From the NCBI GenBank assembly GCA_964384945.1, contig CAYLMK010000028.1, positions 1 through 60,117 on the forward strand: DNA of 60,117 nt. Reading direction: 5' to 3'. A program made the position numbers and the translations under genes. This document shows, piece after piece, positions 1-8,700 of the stretch. Position 1 is the first letter of the stretch; each line of letters opens with the position of its first letter. Under the pieces are notes generated by a model that saw only the letters and a program-made list of their open reading frames with translations, was not told the origin of the DNA and searched no databases. The stretch is from S015-6 sp964384945 (GTDB lineage Bacteria > Desulfobacterota > DSWW01).

Positions 1-436
<436 letters not shown>

Positions 437-444
437 ATGGTAAA

Positions 445-465
445 ATAAGCCTTGTTCAGGCTTAT
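445..465 (-). other. rRNA leader hairpin next to the 16S 5' end
   Basis: A perfect 7-bp inverted repeat (ATAAGCC / GGCTTAT, 7-base loop) sits ten bases upstream of the mature 16S end, inside the transcribed leader. It may be part of the processing stem or a leader stem. A boxA-like element, TTCTTTGAAAA on the minus strand at 504-514, lies further upstream in the same leader, where NusB-type antitermination signals of rRNA operons normally occur. Confidence 0.5.
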
Positions 466-551
466 CTCCGCATTGGCTCTTAGGCTTGCCAACTACTATT
501 CAGTTTTCAAAGAACCTTCTTTGCGTAACCTTTATCAACCTGCAATCGACT

Positions 552-580
552 ACTATAGTGAAATCGCACGTTCTTGTCAA
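552..580 (-). promoter_or_regulatory. rRNA operon promoter (sigma-70 type)
   Basis: On the minus strand there is TTGACA at 575-580, a 17-base spacer, and TATAGT at 552-557. This is a near-perfect housekeeping promoter. Transcription should start near 545, giving a leader of about 110 bases before 16S. It faces the rRNA gene and follows the terminator of the preceding ymdB gene. Confidence 0.85.
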
Positions 581-602
581 CCCCTTATCCAGGGAAAGCA
601 AG

Positions 603-646
603 AAAAAAAATAGGGCCGCCTCTCCATTTCCCCGACGGGCGCACCC
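603..646 (-). terminator. Rho-independent terminator downstream of ymdB
   Basis: On the minus strand, GGG-tg-CGCC (638-646) can pair with GGCG-g-CCC (613-620) and is followed by a TA and an eight-base U run (603-610). It lies about 80 bases past the ymdB stop and just before the rRNA promoter, so it separates the rny-ymdB transcript from the rRNA operon. Confidence 0.6.
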
Positions 647-722
647 GGTTGGATCGAAAGTGATGTATGTAGCCGGGCCCACCCTGGGCTGGCTGATTGG
701 ACTCACGCGACCCTTCCTAAGT

Positions 723-1517
723 TCAGGAGGCGGGCTCAAGATATTCGCTCACCCTTCGGATACTTATACATCGTCCCGATTCCCCACAGATATCCAGCAG
801 AACCCCATGGATCGCCAGATTCCTGAGCGAGGGCTCGAGCTTCTGATGTACACCGGTGAGGAAGCTATCGATCGCCCCCCTTGGCTTGACCCCGATTACG
901 GAATCCTGCCCCCCCGTCATGCCGACATCCGTGATATACCCGGTACCCTGGGGCAGAATCCGCTCATCGGCTGTCTGCACATGGGTGTGGGTTCCCAGGA
1001 CGGCTGAAACCCTGCCGTCCAGGTACCAGGCCAAAGCCAGCTTTTCTGAAGTGGCCTCTGCATGGAAATCCAGAATAATCAAACGCGTCCCATCCTGGAT
1101 AAAACGGCTTACCCAAGCATCCCCTGCCCGGAAAGGACAGTCCAACGGCTCCATAAAAACACGGCCCATCAGGTTGAGAATCCCCACTCGCGTTCCAAGA
1201 TTGCTTTCCCAAATAACGCCGCCTCTTCCCGGCGTGTTCGGAGGGTAGTTCGCCGGTCGCAACAGAAAGGCCTCTTCCTCCAGGAGTTCCGCCGCTCCCG
1301 GCCTCTTCCAGACGTGGTTCCCCGATGTCATCACCTGAACGCCGCATTCCTTGATTTCCAGGGCGGTATCCCGGGATATGCCGAGGCCTCCTGATGCATT
1401 CTCAACGTTGGCGATCGTCAGATCGACCGCCTCGCGGTCCACGATTCGAGGCAAGAGATGCCGAAGGACCTTTCGCCCGCCTTTGCCGAATATGTCTCCG
1501 ATGAGAAGAATCTTCAT
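723..1517 (-). CDS. ymdB: YmdB family metallophosphoesterase
   Basis: This 264-residue protein matches the YmdB family of dinuclear metal phosphodiesterases, which hydrolyse 2',3'-cyclic AMP in Bacillus. The metal ligands are all visible: D8 (GDIFGK), E39 and N40 (VENASGG), N67 and H68 (SGNHVW), H152 (DFHAEATSEK), H177 and H179 (GTHTHVQTAD). Length is typical for the family. It starts 9 bases after rny and is almost certainly cotranscribed with it, the same pairing seen in Firmicutes, where YmdB and RNase Y are functionally linked. A terminator follows at 603-646. Family assignment is secure; the physiological role in this organism is inferred. Confidence 0.93.
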   Translation of the reverse strand: MKILLIGDIFGKGGRKVLRHLLPRIVDREAVDLTIANVENASGGLGISRDTALEIKECGVQVMTSGNHVWKRPGAAELLEEEAFLLRPANYPPNTPGRGGVIWESNLGTRVGILNLMGRVFMEPLDCPFRAGDAWVSRFIQDGTRLIILDFHAEATSEKLALAWYLDGRVSAVLGTHTHVQTADERILPQGTGYITDVGMTGGQDSVIGVKPRGAIDSFLTGVHQKLEPSLRNLAIHGVLLDICGESGRCISIRRVSEYLEPAS

Positions 1518-1526
1518 GGATACGTT

Positions 1527-3095
1527 CTATCGAGCATATTCGACGGCCCGCGTCTCCCGAATGACCGTCACCTTGATCTGACCCGGATAGCTCAGTTCCG
1601 TCTCGATCTTCTTCGCAATATCCCTGGAAAGCACCACGGACTCCTCGTCCGTAACCTTGTTGCTTTCCACAATAATTCGAATCTCTCTTCCTGCCTGAAT
1701 CGCATAGGACTTCTCAATACCGGCGAAGGATCCCGCAATTCTCTCCAGATCTTCAAGCCGCTTCACGTACGTCTCGAGCATCTCCTTGCGCGCTCCCGGA
1801 CGGGCCCCCGACAGGGCATCCGAAGCCTGAACGAGCAAGGGAAGCACCGACTCGGGCCTCACCTCTTCATGATGGGCTGCAATGGCATTCACAATACTCT
1901 CGCTTTCTCCATACTTCTTTGCCAAGTCGCCACCGATGATCGCGTGAGACCCCTCAACCTCGTGGTCCACCGCCTTGCCGATGTCGTGCAGCAGCCCGGC
2001 TCGCTTCGCCTCTTTCACGTCAAGGGACAATTCGGCCGCCATGATGCCGCATAGGAACCCGCACTCGATGGAATGCTGCAGTACATTCTGTCCAAAGCTC
2101 GTCCGGTACCGGAGCCGGCCCAGAAGCTTGATGATCTCCGGATGGATGCCGTGTACGCCGACGTCAAAGGTCGCCTGCTCGCCGATCTCCCGGATATTCT
2201 CCTCCATTTCCTCCTCGACCTTCTTGACGATTTCCTCGATCCTTCCGGGATGAATTCTACCGTCGGAGATGAGCCTTTCCAGGCTCACCTTGGCAACCTC
2301 CCTCCGGATGGGGTTGTGCGCAGATAGAATGACAGCCTCTGGGGTGTCGTCAATGATCAGATCGACACCCGTAACCGCCTCCAGGGCTCGAATGTTCCTC
2401 CCCTCCCGTCCGATGATTCTGCCCTTCATCTCGTCGTTCGGAAGGTTTACGATGGACACCGTTTTCTCGGCAACGTAATCCCCGCTGTAGCGCTGAATCG
2501 CCAGCGAGAGGATCAGCTTCGCTTTCTTGTCCGCGATCTCGCGCGTAGCGTCCTCTATCTGTTTGATCTGTTTGGCAGATTCATGTTTGACCTCTTCGAT
2601 CAGGGAATCCATCAATTGCTTCTTGGCATCTTCCTTACTGATTCCCGCCATTCTCTCGAGACGCAACTGCGCCTCCTCCTGAAGCTTGCGGAGTTGCGTG
2701 TGCTTCTCCTCCAAAGCCTTCTCTTTCCGAATCGTTCCTTTCTCTCTCCCCGTGAGCTCGATTTCCTTCTTGTCGAGAAGATCCATCTTCTTCTCTAGGT
2801 TTTCCTCTTTGTGCAGAAGCCTCTTTTCCATCTTCTGCAGTTCGCTTCGCCTTTCTTTGGACTCGCGCTCGAACTCCGCCTGTGCTTTCAGAATATCGTC
2901 TTTGGCGAGAATCTTCGCCTCTTTCTTGATCGTTTCCGCCTCTTTTTTTGCGTTTTCCAGGATTCTGGCGGCGAGATCCTCCGCAGAGGAAATCTTGGAA
3001 TCATGCATCTTTTTTCGATACCAATTGCCCCCGTAAAAGCCTGCGAACCCGGCCAAGCCGAGCAGCAAAATGATCCAAAGTGCTGAAGTGAACAA
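1527..3095 (-). CDS. rny: Ribonuclease Y
   Basis: This membrane-anchored endoribonuclease starts mRNA decay. From the N terminus it has one membrane segment (about residues 4-24), a long charged coiled coil (about 35-200), a KH RNA-binding domain with GRIIGREGRN near 226-235, and an HD domain with HD at about 370-371 (LLHDIGK). Length is about 522 residues, as usual. I chose the TTG at 3095 because a full anti-Shine-Dalgarno complement (GGAGGTGATC) lies 8 bases upstream. The in-frame GTG at 3104 is inside that ribosome-binding site and so is less likely. It sits in a zapB-zapA-leader-rny-ymdB order. RNase Y in a Gram-negative fits the delta group. Confidence 0.95.
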   Translation of the reverse strand: MFTSALWIILLLGLAGFAGFYGGNWYRKKMHDSKISSAEDLAARILENAKKEAETIKKEAKILAKDDILKAQAEFERESKERRSELQKMEKRLLHKEENLEKKMDLLDKKEIELTGREKGTIRKEKALEEKHTQLRKLQEEAQLRLERMAGISKEDAKKQLMDSLIEEVKHESAKQIKQIEDATREIADKKAKLILSLAIQRYSGDYVAEKTVSIVNLPNDEMKGRIIGREGRNIRALEAVTGVDLIIDDTPEAVILSAHNPIRREVAKVSLERLISDGRIHPGRIEEIVKKVEEEMEENIREIGEQATFDVGVHGIHPEIIKLLGRLRYRTSFGQNVLQHSIECGFLCGIMAAELSLDVKEAKRAGLLHDIGKAVDHEVEGSHAIIGGDLAKKYGESESIVNAIAAHHEEVRPESVLPLLVQASDALSGARPGARKEMLETYVKRLEDLERIAGSFAGIEKSYAIQAGREIRIIVESNKVTDEESVVLSRDIAKKIETELSYPGQIKVTVIRETRAVEYAR

Positions 3096-3180
3096 GATGA
3101 TCACCTCCCCTTTGCGAAATGAGGGTTTTCCGCGGAAGGATGAACGGGAGCGGGGTGCTGAGAAAGGGTCCTTGCTGTTG

Positions 3181-3356
3181 CCCCAGGCTACCCTATCGAG
3201 GGGAAATCAGGTTCGGCCGCCACACATCCCGGGGTCTCGTCCTGTGGGGGGACGACCGTCCCGAGGAGGAGAACGGCTCGACTTGAATCCAGGGCAGAGA
3301 TCGGGTCACCCCTGACTCCTTCCTTCGGCTTCAGCCGAGCGAAAGATGTCCTGGGA
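3181..3356 (-). ncRNA. Candidate structured RNA (possibly 6S-like) upstream of rny
   Basis: The arms CCCAGG and CCUGGG enclose about 170 bases containing at least three further hairpins, all on the strand of zapA and rny. The position just downstream of zapA is where 6S RNA (ssrS) lies in many proteobacteria, and the size is right. I could not match a 6S consensus or fold one clean rod with a central bubble, so this could equally be a structured rny leader. A covariance-model search with the Rfam 6S family would decide. Confidence 0.3.
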
Positions 3357-3468
3357 ACCCGAACCGACTTATTCATTCTTGAACCATGCAATCCGTTCTC
3401 TATTTCCCCCAACCACGACTCCAAAGGCACTCCTGCGGCCCACAGCAGTTTTGCCACCTGCCGACGCC

Positions 3469-3496
3469 ACTGTAAGACACAACAGGCAAAGATCAA
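3469..3496 (-). promoter_or_regulatory. Putative promoter for the rny leader / candidate RNA
   Basis: Minus strand TTGATC (3491-3496), 16-base spacer, TACAGT (3469-3474). Each box matches four of six consensus bases. A start near 3462 would give a transcript running through the structured region into rny. Moderate-quality match only. Confidence 0.4.
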
Positions 3497-3576
3497 ACAA
3501 GCAAGACCCTTTACAGATCCAAATGCCCTCGCTGTCATCTGTCCGCTTTCTTCCTTACCTCCTTGATACGGTTCGA

Positions 3577-3915
3577 TCAGCCATCCTGAAAAAGATCGGC
3601 TTTTCTTTCGAGAAAATCAATCATCTCCTTCGCTTTGTTCTCTACGTCTTCCTGGATGGACTCCTTCTCCTTCAGGGCGCTGAAGTAATCGTCGGCCAGC
3701 AGGAGAAGCAACCGCACAGCCGCCTGAAGGCTCGTAACGCCCGGTTGCGCCTGGATCGTCTTGAGTTTCTCTTTGACGAATGCCTCGAGCCGCCGCACAT
3801 AGTCCGGGTCATCATGCTTGAGTCGAACAACCTCGCCCAGCACATGGACGTCGTATACTTTCTTATGGGATGCCTCTTTTTGCAGAGCGGATCCCCCCAA
3901 GGCCATTCCGAACAT
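3577..3915 (-). CDS. zapA: Cell division protein ZapA
   Basis: This 112-residue protein resembles ZapA, the small cytoplasmic protein that binds and bundles FtsZ at the division ring. The N-terminal beta part (KKVYDVHVLGEVVRLKHDDPDYVRRLEAFV) carries the usual pattern. The C-terminal half is a long helix ending in a charged coiled coil that would tetramerise. The exact start is uncertain: ATG at 3915 or at 3906 both lack a strong ribosome-binding site. It starts 10 bases after a small coiled-coil gene (3926-4162), and the two are likely cotranscribed from the promoter at 4205-4233. Confidence 0.8.
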   Translation of the reverse strand: MFGMALGGSALQKEASHKKVYDVHVLGEVVRLKHDDPDYVRRLEAFVKEKLKTIQAQPGVTSLQAAVRLLLLLADDYFSALKEKESIQEDVENKAKEMIDFLERKADLFQDG

Positions 3916-3925
3916 GGCGGAATCG

Positions 3926-4162
3926 TCAGGATTCCGAACGGTTCTTCATATCTTCCAGCCGTTTCAGAATATTCTCGATTCTCGCGTGAATCTGACCCCT
4001 TGTTTTCTGGAACTCCCTGAGCTGGTGATTCAGCGCATCGATTCGCCGGTCCCGAACCGACAATTCGTTCAGAGCCTCCTGGTAACTTCTCTTCAGTTCT
4101 GCGAACTTCGCGGTGAGGGTCGTGATGCGCTCCTCAAGACGCTCCATATTTTTCAAAGCCAT
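3926..4162 (-). CDS. ZapB-like small coiled-coil protein
   Basis: This 78-residue protein is almost entirely helical, with a heptad-like pattern from about residue 5 to 72 and no cysteine or membrane segment. Size, composition and position directly before zapA resemble the small division-ring protein ZapB, which binds ZapA in gamma-proteobacteria. Such coiled coils align poorly, so the identity rests mainly on context. A good promoter lies 36 bases upstream of its ATG. It could instead be another Zap-type or unrelated coiled-coil partner of ZapA. Confidence 0.6.
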   Translation of the reverse strand: MALKNMERLEERITTLTAKFAELKRSYQEALNELSVRDRRIDALNHQLREFQKTRGQIHARIENILKRLEDMKNRSES

Positions 4163-4204
4163 AATTTCGTTTCCTTGCTGTGCCTGCGCAGCAAATCCTA
4201 TATC

Positions 4205-4233
4205 ATCCTAGGAATTCCCTTCCGCAAAGTCAA
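4205..4233 (-). promoter_or_regulatory. Promoter for the zapB-like gene and zapA
   Basis: Minus strand TTGACT (4228-4233), 17-base spacer, TAGGAT (4205-4210). The predicted start near 4198 leaves a 36-base leader before the ATG at 4162. It lies in the 102-base gap after ftsY and so uncouples the division pair from ftsY. Confidence 0.6.
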
Positions 4234-4264
4234 TCCGGGTTCACCCCTGGACTGCATCGCCAGT

Positions 4265-5584
4265 TCAGTGCACCCAGCCCTGTTGCGGCTCACCAAAAAT
4301 CGCCTCCAGGAACAGCTCCGCATCGAACAACCGGAGATCTTCCACCTGCTCCCCGATTCCAATGAAACGAACCGGAAGCTGAAGCTCGTTCGCGATGCCT
4401 ACGACCACGCCTCCCTTCGCAGTACCGTCGAGCTTCGTGAGTATGATTCCCGTAACTCCGAGGGACGCATGAAACGTCCTTGCCTGGTTGATGGCATTCT
4501 GTCCTGTTGTGGCATCCACGACCAGCAGGACCTCCTGGGGCGCTCCCTCGACCTCACGGGAGATGATGCGCTTGACCTTCTTGAGTTCTTCCATCAGGTT
4601 TACCTTTGTGTGAAGCCTGCCCGCCGTATCGACAATCACGAGGTCCGCACCTCTTGCTTTCGCCGCCTGCATCGCATCGTACACGACCGCGGAGGGATCG
4701 GACTCCGGTTTGTGTTTCACGAAGTCCGTCCCCACACGATCCGACCAGACTTCCAGTTGCTCGATCGCCGCGGCCCGGAACGTATCCGCCGCCACCAACA
4801 TAACACTCCGGCCCTGACACTTGAAATGAAAGGCCAGCTTGCCGATCGACGTCGTTTTGCCAACGCCGTTCACCCCGACCACCATGATGACGTAGGGCTT
4901 GGACTGCATCAGCGCGAAGGGAGGAGCATAGACATCCAGCATGGCGGCAATCTTGCACCGAAGTGCGGCCTTCAGTTCGACGGGACCCATCGGTTTTCCA
5001 TCGAATTCTCTCTGCACGGCCCCGAGCAATTCGTAGCTCGTCTTGACCCCCAGGTCCGCCGTGAGGAGGACCTCCTCCAGGTCCTCGACCACCTGCCGTT
5101 CCCTTGCCCCTCCCTTCAGGAAGATCTGGTCGAGACGTCCGATCAACTGATCGTGCGTTCTTGCGAGCCGGCCCCTCAATCGATCCAGAAGCCTCTCTTC
5201 ACCTTCTCCGGGGCCAGAGATCGGGGAGCGGCGAAGCTCCGCGGGAGCGTGATGCGGTGTCCGGGATGTCTCTGCCTGGAGGTCCGCCGAGGATTCCCCG
5301 GAAAACGCTTCTCCGCTCTCTCCGTCCTGGTCCTCCGCCCGCACTGCATCTTGCGGATGTTCCCTCCGAATCCGCCGCCTTCTTAGCAGCAGCCGGACCG
5401 GTATCGATAGAATCAGGAACACGCAGAATAACAGGAGCCCCCAGATCCAGGGCTCGGACACGAGACGCTCCGGATCGATGGAGCCGAGGAGTTTCTCGCC
5501 TTTCAGCTTGAGGGACAGGAGAAATGGATCCATTTGAGGTCCAGAAACCCCCTCAGGTGGAACGGCAGACAGCGAAATATCCAT
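4265..5584 (-). CDS. ftsY: Signal recognition particle receptor FtsY
   Basis: FtsY is the SRP-receptor GTPase that docks ribosome-nascent chain complexes at the membrane. The 439-residue protein has an N-terminal extension, a membrane helix (about 46-66), a basic RRRRIRRE cluster, a variable acidic linker (about 75-130), the four-helix N domain, and the G domain. The G domain has the P loop GVNGVGKTT (237-245), an ATFR-like block DTFRAAA, DTAGR and TKLDG. A true membrane segment is an addition to the soluble FtsY of E. coli. Start is the ATG at 5584; an in-frame ATG at 5533 would still keep the membrane helix. It follows smc on the same strand with a 170-base gap. Confidence 0.95.
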   Translation of the reverse strand: MDISLSAVPPEGVSGPQMDPFLLSLKLKGEKLLGSIDPERLVSEPWIWGLLLFCVFLILSIPVRLLLRRRRIRREHPQDAVRAEDQDGESGEAFSGESSADLQAETSRTPHHAPAELRRSPISGPGEGEERLLDRLRGRLARTHDQLIGRLDQIFLKGGARERQVVEDLEEVLLTADLGVKTSYELLGAVQREFDGKPMGPVELKAALRCKIAAMLDVYAPPFALMQSKPYVIMVVGVNGVGKTTSIGKLAFHFKCQGRSVMLVAADTFRAAAIEQLEVWSDRVGTDFVKHKPESDPSAVVYDAMQAAKARGADLVIVDTAGRLHTKVNLMEELKKVKRIISREVEGAPQEVLLVVDATTGQNAINQARTFHASLGVTGIILTKLDGTAKGGVVVGIANELQLPVRFIGIGEQVEDLRLFDAELFLEAIFGEPQQGWVH

Positions 5585-5660
5585 GCCTTGCCGGGCCCGT
5601 TACGCTTTGCCGGCAGCACACGAGGCGCATCAGCCTCGGAGAAACGAACACGCCCTTTTT

Positions 5661-5687
5661 CATCGCCCCCGCCTGCACGGGGCGATG
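5661..5687. repeat. Perfect inverted repeat between smc and ftsY
   Basis: CATCGCCCC and GGGGCGATG form a perfect 9-bp stem with a 9-base loop. No U run follows on either strand (A run on one side), so it is not a standard terminator. It could be a leader hairpin or a processing site in the smc-ftsY message. Confidence 0.4.
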
Positions 5688-5754
5688 TCTCGTTCGCCCA
5701 TCGGCTCGGCCGACTCCGGCACAGGCCGCCGCCCGAGCCCCCTTTCAGCGCGCG

Positions 5755-8700
5755 CTACTGCACCTTGACGGACACGATCTGCGAAACACCGGGGGATTCC
5801 ATCGTGACCCCATAGAGGTGATTCGCAATCCCCATCGTCTCCTTGTTGTGGGTGATCAGGATGAATTGGGATGCCGCTGAAATCCCCTTCAGTATTTCCG
5901 TAAACCGCGCTACGTTGGCATCGTCCAGGGCGGCATCCACCTCGTCCAGAACGCAGAAGGGGCTGGGTTTGTACTGAAAGATCGCCATCACGAGCGCAAG
6001 GGCGGCCAGGGATTTCTCCCCGCCGGAAAGCAAATTGATATTCTGGAGCCTCTTGCCCGGCGGTTGGGCAACCATTTCGATCCCGGTCTCCAGCGGGTCG
6101 TCCGGATTGTCCAACTGAAGCATCGCCTTGCCTCCCCGGAAGAGCCGGGGAAAGACCTTCTGGAATCCCTCGTTGATCTTTTCAAAGGCCTCCATGAACC
6201 TCGCCTTGGTGATTCGGTTGATCCTCTGAATAAGCTTTTTCAACGCATCCAGAGAATTCCTCAGGTCATCGAACTGCTGCTGATAAAACTGGTGCCTCTG
6301 CTGCAGACTCTCGAACTCCTCGATGGCCGTCGGGTTCACTTCCCCGATACTTTCGATGGAGGCGTAAAGCTTCTCCAGTTTTTGCTCAATCTCACCATCC
6401 CCCTCTTCCGAAAGTTCCAGCTCCGGTTCGGCGGCCAAGTCGACCCTGTGGCGTTGCCACAATCGGTCCTCGAGGTTCTTCTTCTTCAAGCCCAACTCAA
6501 CGAGTCCCATTTGGAGGGCGTCCTCCCCGTGGCGGTTCTCCTCCAGTCTCATCTTCAGCCCCTTGACAACCTCTTCTTTGCTTACCAGGCGGGAGCTTCT
6601 TTCCATCAATTCCTCGTTGATGCGGGCGAGAGTCTCCTCGGCCCGGGCTCGAGACCGCTCGAGGCCGGCAATCCGTTGTTCATCCTCCTCCAAATCCTTT
6701 TGAAGGCTCGCCATCTTTCGCGAGGCCTCCTCGGAATCACGCTCCTTTTCGAGCAGGTAGGTTCGTATGGTTTGGATCCTCTGGTCGATTTGCCGTTTGT
6801 GCGCAAGCAGACCCGTCCCCTTCTCCCGAATCACAGTGAGCTCGATTTCCAATCGGTTGAGATCGTCCTGTGCCAACTCCCTTTCGGCGGTTCGCTCCCG
6901 GATCTGACGAGCGAGCTCAGACAGGGACGCTTCTCCCGAAGCTTGCAGCTCCGCCAACTCCCCCTCCTCTTCGCGGAGCCGTTCCTCTTCTGCCCTCAGG
7001 CCCTCCAGTTCGGTGTTCAGGTGCGACGCTTCGGCCTCCAAGACCCCCCTACGCTGGAGGTTCCTCTTGCGTTGCTCCTCGATCTGCTGAGCGTCCTTTT
7101 CCCCCCTCAGAATCTCCATGTCGAGCCGGTACACCTCCTGGTTCACCCTTTCCCGATCCGACTCGTTGAAACGGATTTTCCGGAGGAGGGTATCTGTCTC
7201 CGTTTTCATGCGCAGGTACGATTCATCGAGCTGTCCGACCTCCTTTTCCAATTCCTTGATTTCCCTCTTGGCCCGAAGAACCGTCCCCCCCCCGCCGTTG
7301 GTCCTGCCCCCGGTGACCACGCCCTCAGGGTCAATCAGGTCCCCTTCCTTGGAGACAATTCGTTTGTGGTGCCCATTGTTCCTCCAAAGATCCAAACCGG
7401 AAGCCAGGTCCGGCACCAATACGACGTCCCCGAGAAGGTGCTCGGCGATTGATCTGTATCCTTCCTTGACCTTCACGACATCGAGCAACGGAGTGCCGGA
7501 GACGGTGCCGCCGTAGACGTCTCTCTCCGGACCACCTCTCAACTGCAGCGGAATAAAGCTCCCCCTGCCCAGGGTCTGGCTCTTCAGGAATTCAATCGCC
7601 TGCAATCCGTATTCCTGCTCCTCCACGATAATGTATTGAAGCTTGTCCCCCAGAACGGACTCCACGGCTGTCTCGAATTCCGGCTCCGTCTCCAGCACCT
7701 CGGCCACCATGCCCCGGATTCCTTTTCCCAGCCTCTCCTCCTCTTTCCGCTTGCGCATGACAGCCCGAACCCCCTCCTGGAATCCCTCATAGTTCTCCTG
7801 CAGTTCCAGCAGGGAGGTCAGTCGCGACCGCTTCCGGCCCCGCTCCTCCTGGAGCCGATCCATGGCCGCCGCCAGCGCATCGAACTGCCCCTTGAGCTGT
7901 TTTTGGTGGACCTCGAGAGCGACTCGTTCCAACAACGAGAGACCCCTGTTCCTTTTCCATTCCCGGAGCATTTCTTCGAGGTCCCGCTGCCTCGAGGAAA
8001 GCAACTCGTCCTCCTCTTGGATCCCCCGCAATTCGAGCTCTCCTCGCATCTGCCGGGCCTCGAGGTCTTTTCTCCTCTCGCGTATCGCGAGTTCTCGGTT
8101 GTTGAGGCCGGCCTTCTTGGTCATGCAGGAAAAGAGCCCGTCCTTGACCGAATCCATCCTTGCCTGCAGGAGCCTTTCCTGGCCCAGGAATCCCTGATAT
8201 CGCTCCCTCTCCTCGGCGACCATTTCTTCGGTCCATTTGCCTCGCCGGGCAAGTTCTTGGATCCGTATCGTCCGTTCTCTTTCCTCCCGGGCCGCCTCCT
8301 CAAGCCGCACACGCGTTTCCGCGATCTGCCTTTCGTCTTCCTGCCGCTTACCCTGCAAATCCTTGTAAGTTTGTCTTCCATAAATCCGTTTATTCTCTAA
8401 TTGATTCAGTTCCTGAACCAGTTCGTGCAGTCTTGCCCTCTTCTCCTCCATCTCACGGTTCTCGTGGATGAGATCCGCCCTGATTTCCTCAATGTCGGCC
8501 TCTTCCCTCCGGAGTTCAGCGAGAAGCGCCGCCGTCCTCTGCTCCAACTCCTCTTTGGCCCCCAGCTTGGACCGTTCCTCCTCGAGAAGGCCGCGATACT
8601 GCCGAAATGCCAAGGTGCAGTCCAGGCGGCGAATCTCCTCCTTCAGTCTCTGATAACGCCGAGCCTTCTGTGCCTGTCGATTCAAGGCATTCATCTGTCT

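Larger units (their letters stand above)
3096..3576 (-). other. Long untranslated stretch between zapA and rny
   Basis: These 481 bases carry no convincing gene. A minus-strand promoter can be read at 3469-3496, which would give rny a leader of about 370 bases. The central part (3181-3356) has several inverted repeats on the minus strand: UCGGC-ugaa-GCCGA, UCGUCC / GGACGA, CCGUUC / GGACGG, and outer arms CCCAGG (3349-3354) with CCUGGG (3182-3187). An open frame at 3188-3538 lacks any recognisable feature and is treated as chance. Confidence 0.6.

Noticed and set aside
3290..3360. Possible SRP RNA from a GAAGGAAGGAG stretch
   Set aside because: Surrounding bases do not form the domain IV tetraloop helix (GGUCAGG...GGAAGCAGCC pattern).
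3188..3538. A 116-codon open frame on the minus strand between zapA and rny
   Set aside because: No ribosome-binding site or recognisable protein features; it covers the inverted repeats of the rny leader and is better explained as non-coding.
3818..5386. A 522-codon plus-strand open frame
   Set aside because: Antisense to the zapB-like gene and ftsY; the translation is His/Arg/Leu-rich as expected from the reverse of GC-rich coding DNA, with no domain.
6064..7452. A 462-codon plus-strand open frame
   Set aside because: Lies entirely antisense to the smc coiled coil; its composition mirrors that gene.
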